A stretch of 64,000 nt of DNA from Mastigias papua (lineage: Eukaryota > Cnidaria > Scyphozoa > Rhizostomeae > Mastigiidae), in contig OZ025268.1 in the NCBI GenBank assembly GCA_964019165.1, positions 18,698,784 through 18,762,783 on the forward strand, in the 5' to 3' direction. How positions within the stretch are numbered: the stretch's first letter is position 1; every line of letters starts with the position of its first letter. This document shows positions 1-44,250 of the stretch, in pieces. The translations under genes were made by a program, and so were the position numbers. The notes beneath the pieces are model-generated. The model made no database searches. It saw only the letters and a list, made by a program, of their open reading frames with translations, and had not been told where the DNA came from.

Positions 1-782
1 GGATTTAGGCCTCTTATCTTTATTACAAAAAGGAAAATTAGTGGGACATTAACACCAAATACTTAAGGCAAGGTGCTCATTAGGCATTTGAGTGGTTTAT
101 CTTTGAGCCCAAGGTGAAACATCCTGCCATACTTCAGACCATTAAACACCAAAATCAGGGAATTTTGTTCTGCCTGTTTAAAGATCTGAAATACTGCCAA
201 ATGTAACACCTCCTGCTGAATGAGAAATGCACAAAAACACCCAGTGAGCTAACTTAAAAGGCTATAAATCTCACTCTTTCTCAGCCACCAGGCTTTTTTG
301 TTAAAAAAGGATCTGTGTGTAAAAAGCTCTTGTGAATGTGTTTGCCAGAGTGATTGCTTTGGCACAAATATTAGCAAAATGTTTCTGTCATTATAAAAAG
401 ATCAGAAACTGTTTTTGCTGTTGTGTGAATCAAAACCAAAATAACTTTATCAAACAAGAAGACATCCGTAAAACCAAATTGCTTTATCAATTATCAGAGT
501 TTTAAGTGTCAAAATAAAAAACTGCATTGAAATGAAAACAACAGCACTTGGTGAGAAGCCACTTAGAAGCCAATGAGAAGGCCAGTGGCAGACAACACAG
601 AATGCATAGAATTGAACTATTTCCATGGGGTACAAGCAAAGTTTTGATACAGTTAAACACTGCAAAATATTTTCTTATTTGTGTGAACAATTACAAGACA
701 CTGTAATATATTTTACTTCTGTACAGATGTGATTGCGAGTAATCACTCACTCTCACCAAATGAAATGGCCCGAGCTACCTAC
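1..782 (-). other. CHMP5 intron 5 (start), no exon seen
   Basis: I looked on the minus strand for the acidic DLQDDLEDMM-type continuation of CHMP5 and did not find it. The sequence is AT-rich with no codon-like structure, so the remaining exons should lie beyond position 1. Confidence 0.6.
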
Positions 783-854
783 TTCAATTTGATCAATATC
801 AATTTTCTTGTATTCTTTCCTCATTTCTTTAACTCCAAGTTTCATTGCATCTAC
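783..854 (-). CDS. CHMP5: CHMP5 coding exon 5
   Basis: Codes [20 protein letters not shown] then DQIE. Acceptor CTTGTAG, donor GTAGGT. This is the last CHMP5 exon I can find in the window. Confidence 0.94.
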
Positions 855-3800
855 CTACAAGATAATAATATTCATAAAAATCAACAACTAAAACTATTAC
901 AAATATCATATAAGTATTTGGGTATTAGAGTTGACTCTTGCTAACAAAAGAGAGATGCTTCACCCAGCCATTTCCTGTCCAATTTTATGTGCTGTTTGTG
1001 GTGATTATCAGCTCCTTGAGATGCTTGCACTTTTTATTTTCCCAACCTATCTAATCACATAATAAACTAACAAAAAATGTGATTTAGTCAGCATGGGGAT
1101 GATGGTACAAGAAACTTGTCAGCTAATATGTCACTCAAGTACACAACTATGGCATGCACTCTTTAACGGGCTTTTCATTGGTGGGGGAATGATGCACCTA
1201 GGGGGTTGCAGCCAGGGGGTACAGGGAATCCATTATAAAGCTTTCCGCAAAGTTTTGCTACCTTGCTTTGGTGTATTGTGAGAAATTCCAACAGGACTTG
1301 ATTGCCAGTAATGAGAAAAGATGCAAAAACAACTAGATACATGAGCATTACATAGAGACAATTTAAACTGACTTTAAAAAACATATGTAAACAAAGGTCA
1401 CATGCTAGTGGGAGTCATGGGGAATCTAAAAGTTTGGTGGGAAACCTAGTCTATATGCAAAAAAGATTCTCTAATTCTGTCAACCTTGAATAGGAACAGA
1501 GAGAAAACTCTTCTTGAGACCGAAAGTTGCATAAAGAAGTAAGGACATGTAGTTACTACCTTGGTGTATCTCAACTCATAGATTTTGACAATATAAGTAG
1601 ATGTCAACAGTCTAATCTGTCATGCCATAAACCCTCAAAATAGCCCAAAAGGGGCTCCTTTAGTTTGTAATGCTTTTGGATGGGGGCCCATTTACAGGGG
1701 TTATACATGGGGAGCTTATAAGTTGTTTGGAATCATGCCAAACAAAAACTCAATTATCAGAGCCTCTTTTATTAAACAATATGAAAAGAACTTTCTACAC
1801 ACAAATGTTACTATATAATGATTGCTTCATTAGCTCTTTGATGAAGGTCTATTTGGATGGGGGAAGGGGAGAGTTATTAATAATTTATAGCTCTAGAGTG
1901 GGAGCTCATTAAGGGGGTTAACTTGAGGATTTACATACAGCTTCAGAGAATAAAAAGGTTTTACTAAAAGATGGCAAGAAAGAAACTAACTTAAAATGTT
2001 GGGTGACTGAAACAGCCATTGATTTGCAAAGTATTAAAGAGCTCTTAGAGATTAACATCATAAGGAGAAATCTTAAAACCTCAAGTAACTCTTGAGTAAA
2101 TCTATTCAGAAATGGCCGTTTCTATATTGTCCCTACAAAAAGAATGAATAGCTGAACAGTATAAAGCAAATACCTGGGCCTAAAACAACAATAAGTGAAA
2201 ATGTCCTGCCCATGAATTTTCAATCAATTCTACAACACTCAACTGAAGCTTTATGTAATGTGAAACTTGATACACAAAAAGGCAAAGCATCCAATATCTT
2301 GCCAAACTTACTGTTGTTTTAGTATCTTTCAAAGTTTGTGTTGCAAAATTTGCTTGCTCCATGTTAAATGACTGTTGACGCAAGTTATCCAACTGGTTCT
2401 CATACCTAAAAAACAAACATCAAATCCTCAGTATCCTAAACAGCATTGTCACTGCAGAAAGATAGTGCACAAAACAATTGCATCTATCCTGTCCATCAAA
2501 GTAGAAAAATATATTAACATCTTTCTATATAAGCCCACCCAGCAACAGGGCTCATTAATGTGCATAAGCATATGAGTGCAATTTGCAGACACAAAGTGAT
2601 GCACTCCAAATTTCTACAGGCAGTATTGATCCAAATCTGCTTATTGTCTGTTACTATTTACATGTGCTAGTGTAACAGCACTTAGTGCAGCTGTAAATCC
2701 AATAAAAGGCAGACTTGAAAGCTACCTGCATCAAACCATATGCAACATCCCATTCTAATTTGCAGGAAAACTTTGTGCTCAGATATGTGCTCATAGAAAC
2801 AACAAACTTTTAACAAGCTTTGCCCAGCAATTGGGCAAACGTTTAGTAAAATGAAACTTGTGGGAAATACTGAACACATGATAGTTAAAAGCATTAGAGC
2901 CACACCCAGCCAGGAGCCATCAGAAAAGTCTTTGTATAGTAATACTAGACAAATGAACAATAACTACAGGCTAGGGCTACACATGTCTCATCATATATCC
3001 CAAACTACTTCATGCATCATAGAGAACTACACATCTATAGTCCTTTGTGACTAGTCCAGCAAGCACAAATATATGTAGATTGCTATCACAGTTTTTTAAC
3101 CTATATAAACTCTCATGTTCTGCAACCACTACTTGACTGGACAATCAACACTGTCCCAGAAACTTCCTTTATATTCATAAGCATGTTGATGGTGTGTGCT
3201 TCCTATAACTAGTTCGACATAACCTCAAATAACTTTATCATAAACACTGGCTACATGTAACACCTAATAATAAATGCATATCTTACATTTTCTTTTGTTT
3301 TAGCACCCTCAGTGCTTTCTGTTTTACCATGTTCTGTAAGACAAATTTGATACTAAGTAAGAGACAAGTATATAATTACATACATGAGAATTCTGCAAGA
3401 GAATCTTGCATAAGATCTTTAAAATTACAATTCATATATAGAAATCATATCTAATAGCAGTTAATCATCCTTCTATTTCACTCTAACCTATTCTGCAAGT
3501 TAATTTCATTGGTACAATGGCACAACAGCAGGAAAGGTAGCAGAGGTAGCAAAAGCAGTAAAGAGAAAGTGCTCAAAAGCAGATTAATGTTGATATTATA
3601 AAATCTCATGAAGAAAGAAAACACCTGTATGTAATTAATCAGTTAATCAGTCAGAGAACCAATCAATCTTGATTGAAATCAATCAATCAATCAATCAGTC
3701 CATCAATCAATTAATAAAAATAATTCTACCAGGCCTACAGACCGCAATTGTGGGGCCCATGGCAAACTAAAAAAATCTTGCTCCTTCATGATGTCACTAT

Positions 3801-4677
3801 GCACTTTGACAGTTATAAAGATGACCAAAGAATCACTTCATAACTTTGGGTGTTCTTCTCAGGCAAGGGGAACAGGGTGATCTACCCCTTGTCCCACAAT
3901 GTACTAATCAGCTAATCTGTTGACCAACAAACAAACAAACCAACAAGCAAAACAAACATGTTTGAAGCACATATGTGGCTCAAATGCCTAGTTGGAAACA
4001 GCAGTACTGAAACAGTGTTTAACAATTAATAGCAATTTAGTGAGGGCATTTTGACAATGAAATCTTGGCTCTGCAGTGAATAAATATTTCACATGAAAAT
4101 TACCTTTGATGGGCCATCTCTCATTTTCTTCATTTGCTCTCTATATTTCTTCAAATCATTGTCTAACATATTGATTTTCTTTTCAATAGATTCTCCCCTT
4201 GAGTCTACCTAAAAGCAAATTGAAGTTATTAACTCCCTACATTAGTAATATTTACATGAAGATTTAAGTAAATTTTGAATCACTTGCCGAGTTATCATTA
4301 TTCATGTAAGAGCTCCTGTAATGAGTAAGAAGCACTGAGGGCCTATATGCATCAGCCTTAAATATAAAGTAAACTCTTTCACTATATCAACAAAGAAATA
4401 AGAGGAGAAATCTCATAAGCATAAAACATGTTGTTTTATCAAGATAAAGATACTTTCAGTCCTTTACAAACGCCATTTAATTCACAACATGATGAAGATA
4501 ACCATCCTCAAAGCAGCAATATGCAATTCTCTGTGATAGGTTTAATGTAAACGGATAGGCCTAAGTGATAATTCTCGTATGAAAAACAAAGAAATGTGCA
4601 ATTCTCACATTAGATATACAGTCCGTTAGATTTGGCGGTGGTGCCTTGTCTTTTCCTCGTCCAAACAGCCTATTCAT
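783..4677 (-). CDS. CHMP5: CHMP5, charged multivesicular body protein 5, 5' part (5 exons, partial)
   Basis: Snf7-family, ESCRT-III-associated protein that works in multivesicular body sorting and late-endosome function at the endosomal membrane. Exons, in transcript order, are 4609-4677, 4104-4208, 3287-3333, 2312-2405 and 783-854. All have AG acceptors and GT donors, and they join in frame to 129 codons. The product starts [15 protein letters not shown], then has [59 protein letters not shown] and a final IDQIE. These are the diagnostic CHMP5 N-terminal helices: basic helix 1, then the core helices. The family is about 219 residues long, so roughly 90 C-terminal residues, including the acidic autoinhibitory and MIM region, must lie left of position 1. 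The start ATG at 4677-4675 aligns with the family start; an in-frame ATG 72 nt upstream is not conserved. DGK lies upstream on the same strand. Identification is very secure. Confidence 0.96.
2312..2405 (-). CDS. CHMP5: CHMP5 coding exon 4
   Basis: Completes the split Met codon and codes [19 protein letters not shown] to TLKDTKTT. Acceptor TTTTAG, donor GTAAGT. Confidence 0.95.
2585..2840. repeat. dispersed repeat family A, copy 1 (in CHMP5 intron 3)
   Basis: About 250 bp aligns by eye, in the same orientation, with 48110-48362. Shared blocks include ACCATATG.A.CATCC, TTGCAGG and TGCTCAGATAT.TGCTC. No TIRs, RT or tRNA boxes were seen, so the class is unknown. Confidence 0.7.
3287..3333 (-). 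CDS. CHMP5: CHMP5 coding exon 3
   Basis: Codes [15 protein letters not shown] plus AT of the next Met codon. Acceptor TTACAG, donor GTAAGA. The 47-bp length leaves phase 2, and the next exon completes it. Confidence 0.94.
3670..3712. repeat. (CAAT)n microsatellite
   Basis: Short imperfect run of AATC/TCAA units in CHMP5 intron 2. Confidence 0.8.
4104..4208 (-). CDS. CHMP5: CHMP5 coding exon 2
   Basis: Codes 35 residues from [11 protein letters not shown] to MRDGPSK. Acceptor TTTTAG, donor GTAATT, phase 0 at both ends. Confidence 0.95.
4609..4677 (-). CDS. CHMP5: CHMP5 coding exon 1
   Basis: Codes [19 protein letters not shown] then CISN. Donor GTGAGA; ends in phase 0. Confidence 0.95.
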
Positions 4678-4979
4678 TTTGTATTTTGAGTTATTCCACA
4701 AACGTTGACCTTTCCCTTTTCGTGCAAGTTGTTGATCACAAATTGTCATCCAATGTCAAACTTCCTTTGCGCAGAAACTTGCGCATTGCATCATTATACG
4801 CAAAATTTTGCTGTCGCTGCAACTTTGCTACATGTGACATAAACATTAAAGAATTTATTTCCCAATGACACATGATGTGTAGTCTCGCTCATCTGATATT
4901 TATTATTCACCACTAATTGAAGAAATGGTATAAAACTACTCGAGACAGTTTTCGGGATTTCTCTGGTTTAAAACATCTC

Positions 4980-5340
4980 CCAAAGATTTCTGCAGCTTCT
5001 TATCATTTGATTTCATGAACTAGAAAGCTTTCTCTTTATCGATTCGCGTTTCTTTGTCGTTACTATAAACGTACGAAATTGCTCTTGTTCTGCAAACATT
5101 CTGTTAAGTTCTAGGAATGTTAAAGCGGCATTAATAACGTGATCGAAAAGCGTGGCAAGTGCGGCTCGGGTATTTTTTGAGGACATTATATTGTCATCAG
5201 TGGAACTGAGGAGGATAACCTGATTAATGAAAACGAACTTTCTCGAAATCAAATAAATTGGACCCAGCACAGAACCTTGTGAAACTCCTAAATATGATAT
5301 TTTGTACAGCCTATTTGTTTGCTGTACCTTGTCACACACT
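4980..5340 (-). pseudogene. decayed LINE reverse-transcriptase fragment
   Basis: The minus-strand frame ending at 5013 contains GVSQGSVLGPIYLI, a clear relic of RT motif B (usually GVPQGSVLGPLLF). A decayed stretch follows where the YADD box should be. The conserved proline, the catalytic box and most of the palm are lost, so the fragment cannot be active. It lies between CHMP5 and DGK. Confidence 0.7.
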
Positions 5341-8300
5341 ACTTATAGTTTGGATCTTCATCAAAACAACGTGCACATAATATCTTTATTGCTTTATGGG
5401 TCTTTTCAACTCATGTCAGCATTCTGACGTAGTTATGCTGTGACGGCGTCAACGGGGACTTCTTCAGTGCTCCCATGTTATTTTAAACCTACTACCTTAT
5501 TTCTGACTCTAATAACAGCACAGAATTAAGACTACCGAGCTGTACAATTCATGACATAACTGGACAAAGAAAGAGCTGGTTGGTGGATATACAATGTACT
5601 TCATCCTAGAAAGGCCCACATGATGGTAAGAGATGCAAATCAGAAATATTCATATACAGAACTGGAGAATATTGTTAAGATTTTGTGCTTAGTATATTAA
5701 TTTATTATTTTGCATTAATATTTTTGTATACCATTAATACCATATGATTACAATATTACCAAAATCTTGCATTTTCCATCCATATATCGAATGGTTCTGA
5801 ATTTATGGTAAATTTTTTCAAAAAAGGCTTTTGGAACACATGTGATATTGCTTGACAAGATAGCACGAAGGGGACTAGCAGAGGAGCACAAAATCCGATT
5901 CTGGGATTGCTCTCCATACAACAAATTGAAGAGCGTATATCTTAATAAATAGCACATCGTGAATCAAAAATCGCTAACTAACTAGGGTTCTGTAGGAGGT
6001 AAACAAATGGCACCAGTAAACCGTTCGATTATATGGATGGTAGAATGCAAGATGATTTCAAAGTGATGCAATACTTGTTACTCGAAGTGCGATAAATAGA
6101 CCTAAATCTATATACTTTATCCTGAGAAGTTCATTGACAGAAACTCTAGTGATATCGAAATAAAACACCACCAGGGAGGAGGCTGGTTTCATGTTCAGCG
6201 TGGAATCTCACGAGGGGTAATGCATGATTAAATGTTACACAAAAGTAACAAAATTTGCAAAGGTCCTTAATGTCATACTTCTGGACACATGACTTGCACT
6301 ATGCATTGAAACAAACCTATGGATCTTCGAAAAAATCAATTTCAAAGAAAGACTGCAATAAGTTATAAACAAGGGAGGAGTGTCGTTCACTGGGCGTATA
6401 TTAAGGGGCAATTCACTGGAAGAGGAACTATTTAGTAGGTGTGTATATTGTAAAAGGTCTAGATGAAAGCCAAGAACTGGACTGTATCATTGCATTAAAG
6501 GAGCAAGCGGGAAACTTTTGTTGACATCTATAGGCTGGCACAGGACAGCTGCATGGAGAACCAAGGCAGCTAAATTTTGAACTATCCGTGTGATGGTGAT
6601 GATGCATTGGCTTATCTGGACTTCATAAGATTATCAACATATTGTGGTGGAAGCCATTAGATCCAAAACAAAAAAACAAAGAAGTTGCCTTTGTTGTTAA
6701 CGCCATTCAAGATTTGGTAGCGATTGACTTGATTACATGGCAGGCAAATAAACCTCCCTTTGCAACGCGGGGAAGCTTCTCTACACTTTACTGGGTGGCT
6801 ATTTGGATCGAACATTCTGGGGCCTAAATTTACAAAAAAATTCCGCACCCAACATCACAGCTGGCAAAGATATGAGAATGCATGCTCTGGGGGTAACAGT
6901 TGTGGAGTAATTTTGGTAATAACTCAAGCAATTATTAAACAAATATACTTCAGTTATCCAATCAGACGTTATAATACAAGTTTAAAAGAATACATTGTTA
7001 GTAAATGGATATAGTTTAGCATCCGCAATACACGACAGCTAAAATAATGAAAGACCGTGATCATGTACAGAGGGAACTTTGGCAAATACACTGCAAAAGA
7101 ATGTGCTGGAATAGGGCCAGAACTTAGTGTAAGTATTGCGCAGGTATAAAACCAGCTTGTCTGCAGTCTAGTGTGGAAAGAAAGCAACGTGCACAGGACA
7201 TGTCCGGTGCACAGAGTAGTCAATTGGTGCATAGAGTGGTCACAAAACGGTGCAAAAACGCTACTCGTATTGCCTATGGTATGAAAACTGGTGGACACCA
7301 GCAACTGACGAGTATGAAATCTGGTGTACAGAAATCGTACATTCCATACTGGTCAACAGTAGCAGGCACCTGGCTGTTTATGAAGAGAGGGGGTAAACAG
7401 ATTACGCGAGCCTGGGTTGAAGCTCTGAAGGAAACTTTTAGCAACTACCCCTAACAATTTCATTGCTTCCTACGCCCCCAAGTGCTCACCACTGCCCATC
7501 TAGTGCAGGCAGCAGTGGCCTTATACTTTGTAACAGCCATGCAAGATAAATACGCTCAGGCAATATTATACTGAAGTGATATAGTGACATAATTGAGTTA
7601 ATCCCCAAATACATTGTATCAACAGCAAATAATCCCAACTGGGAGAATGTATGTGAGCCCTCGTTTCACAAAACAACTAAGATATAATAATTGCGACATT
7701 CTGTCCTGCAGACGACCATCATTGTTATTATATTAATATATTAAATACCATTCGAAAATAAATGAAATAAGTTGATTGTTAATAAAAAGCATATTACACT
7801 ATGACGAAATGCTTATCTAAAAGCTCAACCTGCACTGCTCAATATCTCAAGAGCGTAGGGTATTTCAAGTGGAATCGTCAAACTCACGTTGTACATAAAA
7901 ACGATAACTGCACGTCAGAATCACAATAATCTGGGAAAACTAAGGAGCCAGCAAGAAGTCTGGAGTAGTCTGGCGTTTTGTTGCTACGTTGCAATGTAAG
8001 TGATATATCGCGATAATAGGTCTATTGTGATCATTTCTCAGCTTTACTTTTCCTTCTCCAAGAGTGTCTCTCTCTCTCTTAGTATATATGTCTCTCTCTA
8101 ATATTGTCTTTAAATAAATGAATCTCGTACCCTCTCCCTCATGTCTTCCCTACCTTCTATTGCATGGTATGTGCCATTCACGCTGGAAAATCCCTCAAAG
8201 ACTGGAGGATCACTTACGAGCCATAACGCAACAGTGGGCCAACACAAATTCTGACCACTTCTTATCGTACAGAATCTTGGTGTAGAGGATTTGACTGCGG

Positions 8301-8519
8301 TGGAATCTTCACGTGACATAATCAAGTCATGGTTATGGTCATACAACTATCATTGACGCTAAAATTCGTTTAAATAAACAGAGTAAGAAATACCGCTATT
8401 TTGGTTGAAATAAGCAACAATCTCGCATAGGGTCCGAAGAACAGCCAAGTAAGTGACGCAATATACCATAAATATCAGCAGCATCAAATAGGGTTGATAC
8501 AACCAAATATCCTTAAGTG
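5341..8519. other. intergenic region between DGK 3' end and the RT relic
   Basis: It holds only short ORFs. The minus-strand 78-codon ORF at 8110-8346 and the plus-strand 93-codon ORF at 7173-7454 match no family I know. The DGK 3' UTR must start at 8519 and run leftwards. I could not place a polyadenylation signal with confidence. A CT-rich tract lies at 8063-8100. Confidence 0.5.
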
Positions 8520-41369
<32,850 letters not shown>

Positions 41370-42760
41370 CGTCAGCGCCGAAGAAAATGCAACTGTACAT
41401 CACACAACCATCTGTCAGTTCGAATGCGTCAAATATTTGACACGAGGCTTTATAGCAACCAATGTAATCCTACAAAGCCAATAGGCTGTTGACTGTGAAA
41501 ATCACCGATAACAACGGTAAACAACGGCAAACAAGCTAAGCAACATGCGATTCCAAAACGTGATCGCTAACCTAGCCTGAAAAGTTCTTGGCGGGCGAGC
41601 AAAAATGAAGACACGGATTGCAAAGGCAATTCCGAACTCGCGAGATTCACGTCTGAAATCAAGGGGCTGGGTAGAGCGTAAACAAGAACCTGCAGATAAG
41701 GTGAAACACTTGTTTTTATCATATTGTTGTAATGATAAAGAGAAAATTTTGCATATTAAAGACAGTTTAGATGCAAGCCGAAAACAAAGTCGTGTGAATG
41801 TTCGCGACTGCGCAGAAATAGCCTTATAGAATGGGCGAATTGTTAAGCTCCAGGTGCTCGGTTCCCAGGAGACCTACAATCGCTCCGCGTTCGTGCATAC
41901 GATTTCTGGCGAGGACTTTCTGCAAAATCCCCGCGAAAGTAAAGTTTGTTCTCCAAGAGGCAAGAGGTTTCTTGTATGCAATATGAGCAAATCGGCGTAT
42001 TCTAGACCACTGGTTTGCTAACGATACGCAAAAACCCAGCAAATATTGAAAACTGTTTAATACACATCCTGCAATGGCCTAAGGACTGGATTGCCTCTCT
42101 TCCACATAACGAATCGCAAACCGGCCTTTATTTGATATTCAGACCAGCGCTAGTTAGCGCACGACGAGAATAACATCGGTCTTATCTACCACTTGTCCAC
42201 TATTCTAAATATTGCATGAGCTGTTTCAATATCGGCTATCATTGCCTACACTAGAACCTGTGCCAACAGCTTATGCATGTATTCAACACCTGTTGCAACG
42301 TAAAAATGAGAAAAATGTACTAAATGAAGGATGCCTGAAAATGACGCACAGCATTTGCTCTAATTCAGTCTGCAATATCTTCCCATTCTTCTGTACGATA
42401 ACCGTTGTAATAGACAACATGGGATACCAGTTCGCTTCTCATTAATTATAACTTAAATTAGCTAGCAATGCAATTAAATCGATATTTGTCCTAAATGCCA
42501 CAACAGCACACATGTCCAGCGTCATTTCAATATGCACGTACCACAGTCGCGCAGCTAGGAACTTTCAAGGGCAAGATTCAAATCCATAATAAAGGGTACA
42601 GTAGAATATTTTTATAGAGGATATAGCTTGGAATATTACTTTTCAGGTTTAGAAACAGAAAAGATATTACAGGGATTTTAACGACTTAGTTATTTTAAAG
42701 CTAGTTCGTCATCATAAACAGCTATTATACATTTACGATAATGAAATAAACGGTTTCATA
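41370..42760. other. region upstream of DGK
   Basis: Should contain the DGK 5' UTR and promoter. I see no clear TATA box at a defined start, and no opposing gene. The 74-codon plus ORF at 41605-41829 shows no family signature. Confidence 0.5.
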
Positions 42761-42763
42761 TGA

Positions 42764-43043
42764 AGAGGAAAAGGGTACTTCAATCCTTTTGGAGGAAAAG
42801 GGTACTTCAATCCTTTTTGAGGAAAAGGGTACTTCAATCCTTTTGGAGGAAAAGGGTACTTCAATCCTTTTTGAGGAAAAGGGTACTTCAATCCTTTTTG
42901 AGGAAAAGGGTACTTCGATCCTTTGGAGGAAAAGGGTACTTCAATCCTTTTTGAGGAAAGGGGTACTTCAATCCTTTTTGAGGAAAAGGGTACTTCAATC
43001 CTTTTTGAGGAAAAGGGTACTTCAATCCTTTTGGAGGAAAAGG
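42764..43043. repeat. 27-bp minisatellite, about 10 copies
   Basis: Unit AGGAAAAGGGTACTTCAATC plus CTTTTGG, alternating with a TTTTTG-ending variant. As 27 is a multiple of three, several frames stay open and encode RKRVLQSFL-type 9-residue repeats with no other sign of being genes. Confidence 0.95.
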
Positions 43044-43339
43044 GCAGGGGCCTAAACCCCCAGGTCCCCTCTATAGTTGTCCCGTTTAATACGGGGAATT
43101 GCCAACTATTTCCAATACTACAACAAAAACATGCCTGCTATCGATATAAATCGAATTGAAATGTCTCTCAAACAAGAGACTTCCACTTTATGTTCAAGAA
43201 AACCGAAACCAGAATGTGAGAACGGATCTAAAATACTGCAGAAAAAAGTGAAGATACGTTATCCCCAACGAACACATTACACGAAATTAATATCTAAATT
43301 CTTACTTTTTCCCTAATCAAGTACTCGATGAAAGAATAG

Positions 43340-43569
43340 GGTCTACTGGGGTAAAGTGGGTAACCTGGGGGAAAATTGGTAATTGACCATTTTGCAAATT
43401 AATCACATGTTGTCTTTCTTTCATACCTAATTTATGTGATTTCTTATAGAGGTATTGTATCAAGTTAAAAAATGGCACTTTGCTTTTTCATGGCTATAAG
43501 TCAATGATAATGATGCAAATATTCACTTACCCACTTTACCCCGGGCTACCCATTTTACCCCAGCAGACC
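43340..43569. mobile_element. MITE with long imperfect TIRs (GGTCTACTGGGGTAAAGTGG)
   Basis: The left end GGTCTACTGGGGTAAAGTGG (then GTAACC) faces its inverted complement at the right, which ends CCCCAGCAGACC. The TIRs are about 45 bp with several mismatches around a 140-bp AT-rich centre. No convincing TSD. Confidence 0.85.
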
Positions 43570-43859
43570 ATACCTCTTAGCGAATACGATTGCAAATAGG
43601 CTTACAATTGTTGTAGAAGGCTTAGCTGCGTTAGAAACTTGGATTGAGTAGATACGCAGTTGCACATTTGTGAAGAAAACCCACGACAACTTTGATGTCC
43701 TTAAGCATGAAATCTGCTCCATCTCAGAGGAGGCCAGCGAGAGGGAGAACCAAACATAATTCTTACTCGAACTCAATGTCTAATCTGACCCTGATTCTCT
43801 GCCAATAGTGGTCTTGGAAGTTGAATGACATGCTTCTTCTGTAGAAAAGCCCTTTCGCG

Positions 43860-44140
43860 CAGTACCTGGGGTGACAACAGCCACCACAGTCGGGAGGGAG
43901 GATTTTGATAGGACTATGTCCTTAGGAAAAAACAGCCAGGGCTCATTTGTCATGTGTAGAGAATGGAATGGCCTGGGGAATATCTGCCTTCTAGGAATGA
44001 TTGACGGGAAGAAAGCACAGAGAAGATGGAGACTTAAGTACATGGATTTGATCAGGGAGGCAGCAAATATTGAAACAACATAGGAAACTTTGAGAACTAT
44101 ACATGATAGAAATGTACGGAGATTCATCGTCGCCAACGTC
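43860..44140 (+). pseudogene. RTE-like LINE, C-terminal end
   Basis: The plus frame reads CREWNGLGNICLLGMIDGKK, AQRRWRLKYMDLI, a stop, then DRNVRRFIVANVNLDTA. This is the C-terminal signature of RTE-type endonuclease/RT proteins (LG.I..G...GKR.RGRQR.K..D, then DR..WR..VANV). It contains an in-frame stop and is only a 3' remnant. It runs straight into the GGCAC repeat. Confidence 0.72.
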
Positions 44141-44147
44141 AATCTGG

Positions 44148-44250
44148 ACACGGCACGGCACGGCACGGCACGGCACGGCACGGCACGGCACGGCACTGCG
44201 GTGCGGTGCGGAGCGGTGCGGAGCGGTGCGGAGCGGTGCAGTGCGGTATG
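44148..44250. repeat. (GGCAC)n then (GCGGTGCGGA)n repeat
   Basis: Nine or so GGCAC units, then GGTGCGGAGC units. It follows directly after the DTA codons of the RTE-like remnant, so it may be the LINE's expanded 3' tail. Confidence 0.93.

Noticed and set aside
4632..4868. Plus-strand 78-codon ORF opposite CHMP5 exon 1
   Set aside because: It overlaps the CHMP5 start exon antisense and has no family signature.
8110..8346. Minus-strand 78-codon ORF as an alternative DGK last exon
   Set aside because: DGK already ends with a conserved C-terminus at 8520; this ORF has no similarity to DGK tails.
41605..41829. Divergent gene starting upstream of DGK
   Set aside because: The 74-codon ORF has no recognisable domain or clear splice structure.
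42764..43043. CRISPR-like array
   Set aside because: The 27-bp units are contiguous, without unique spacers, and the DNA is eukaryotic. It is a minisatellite.
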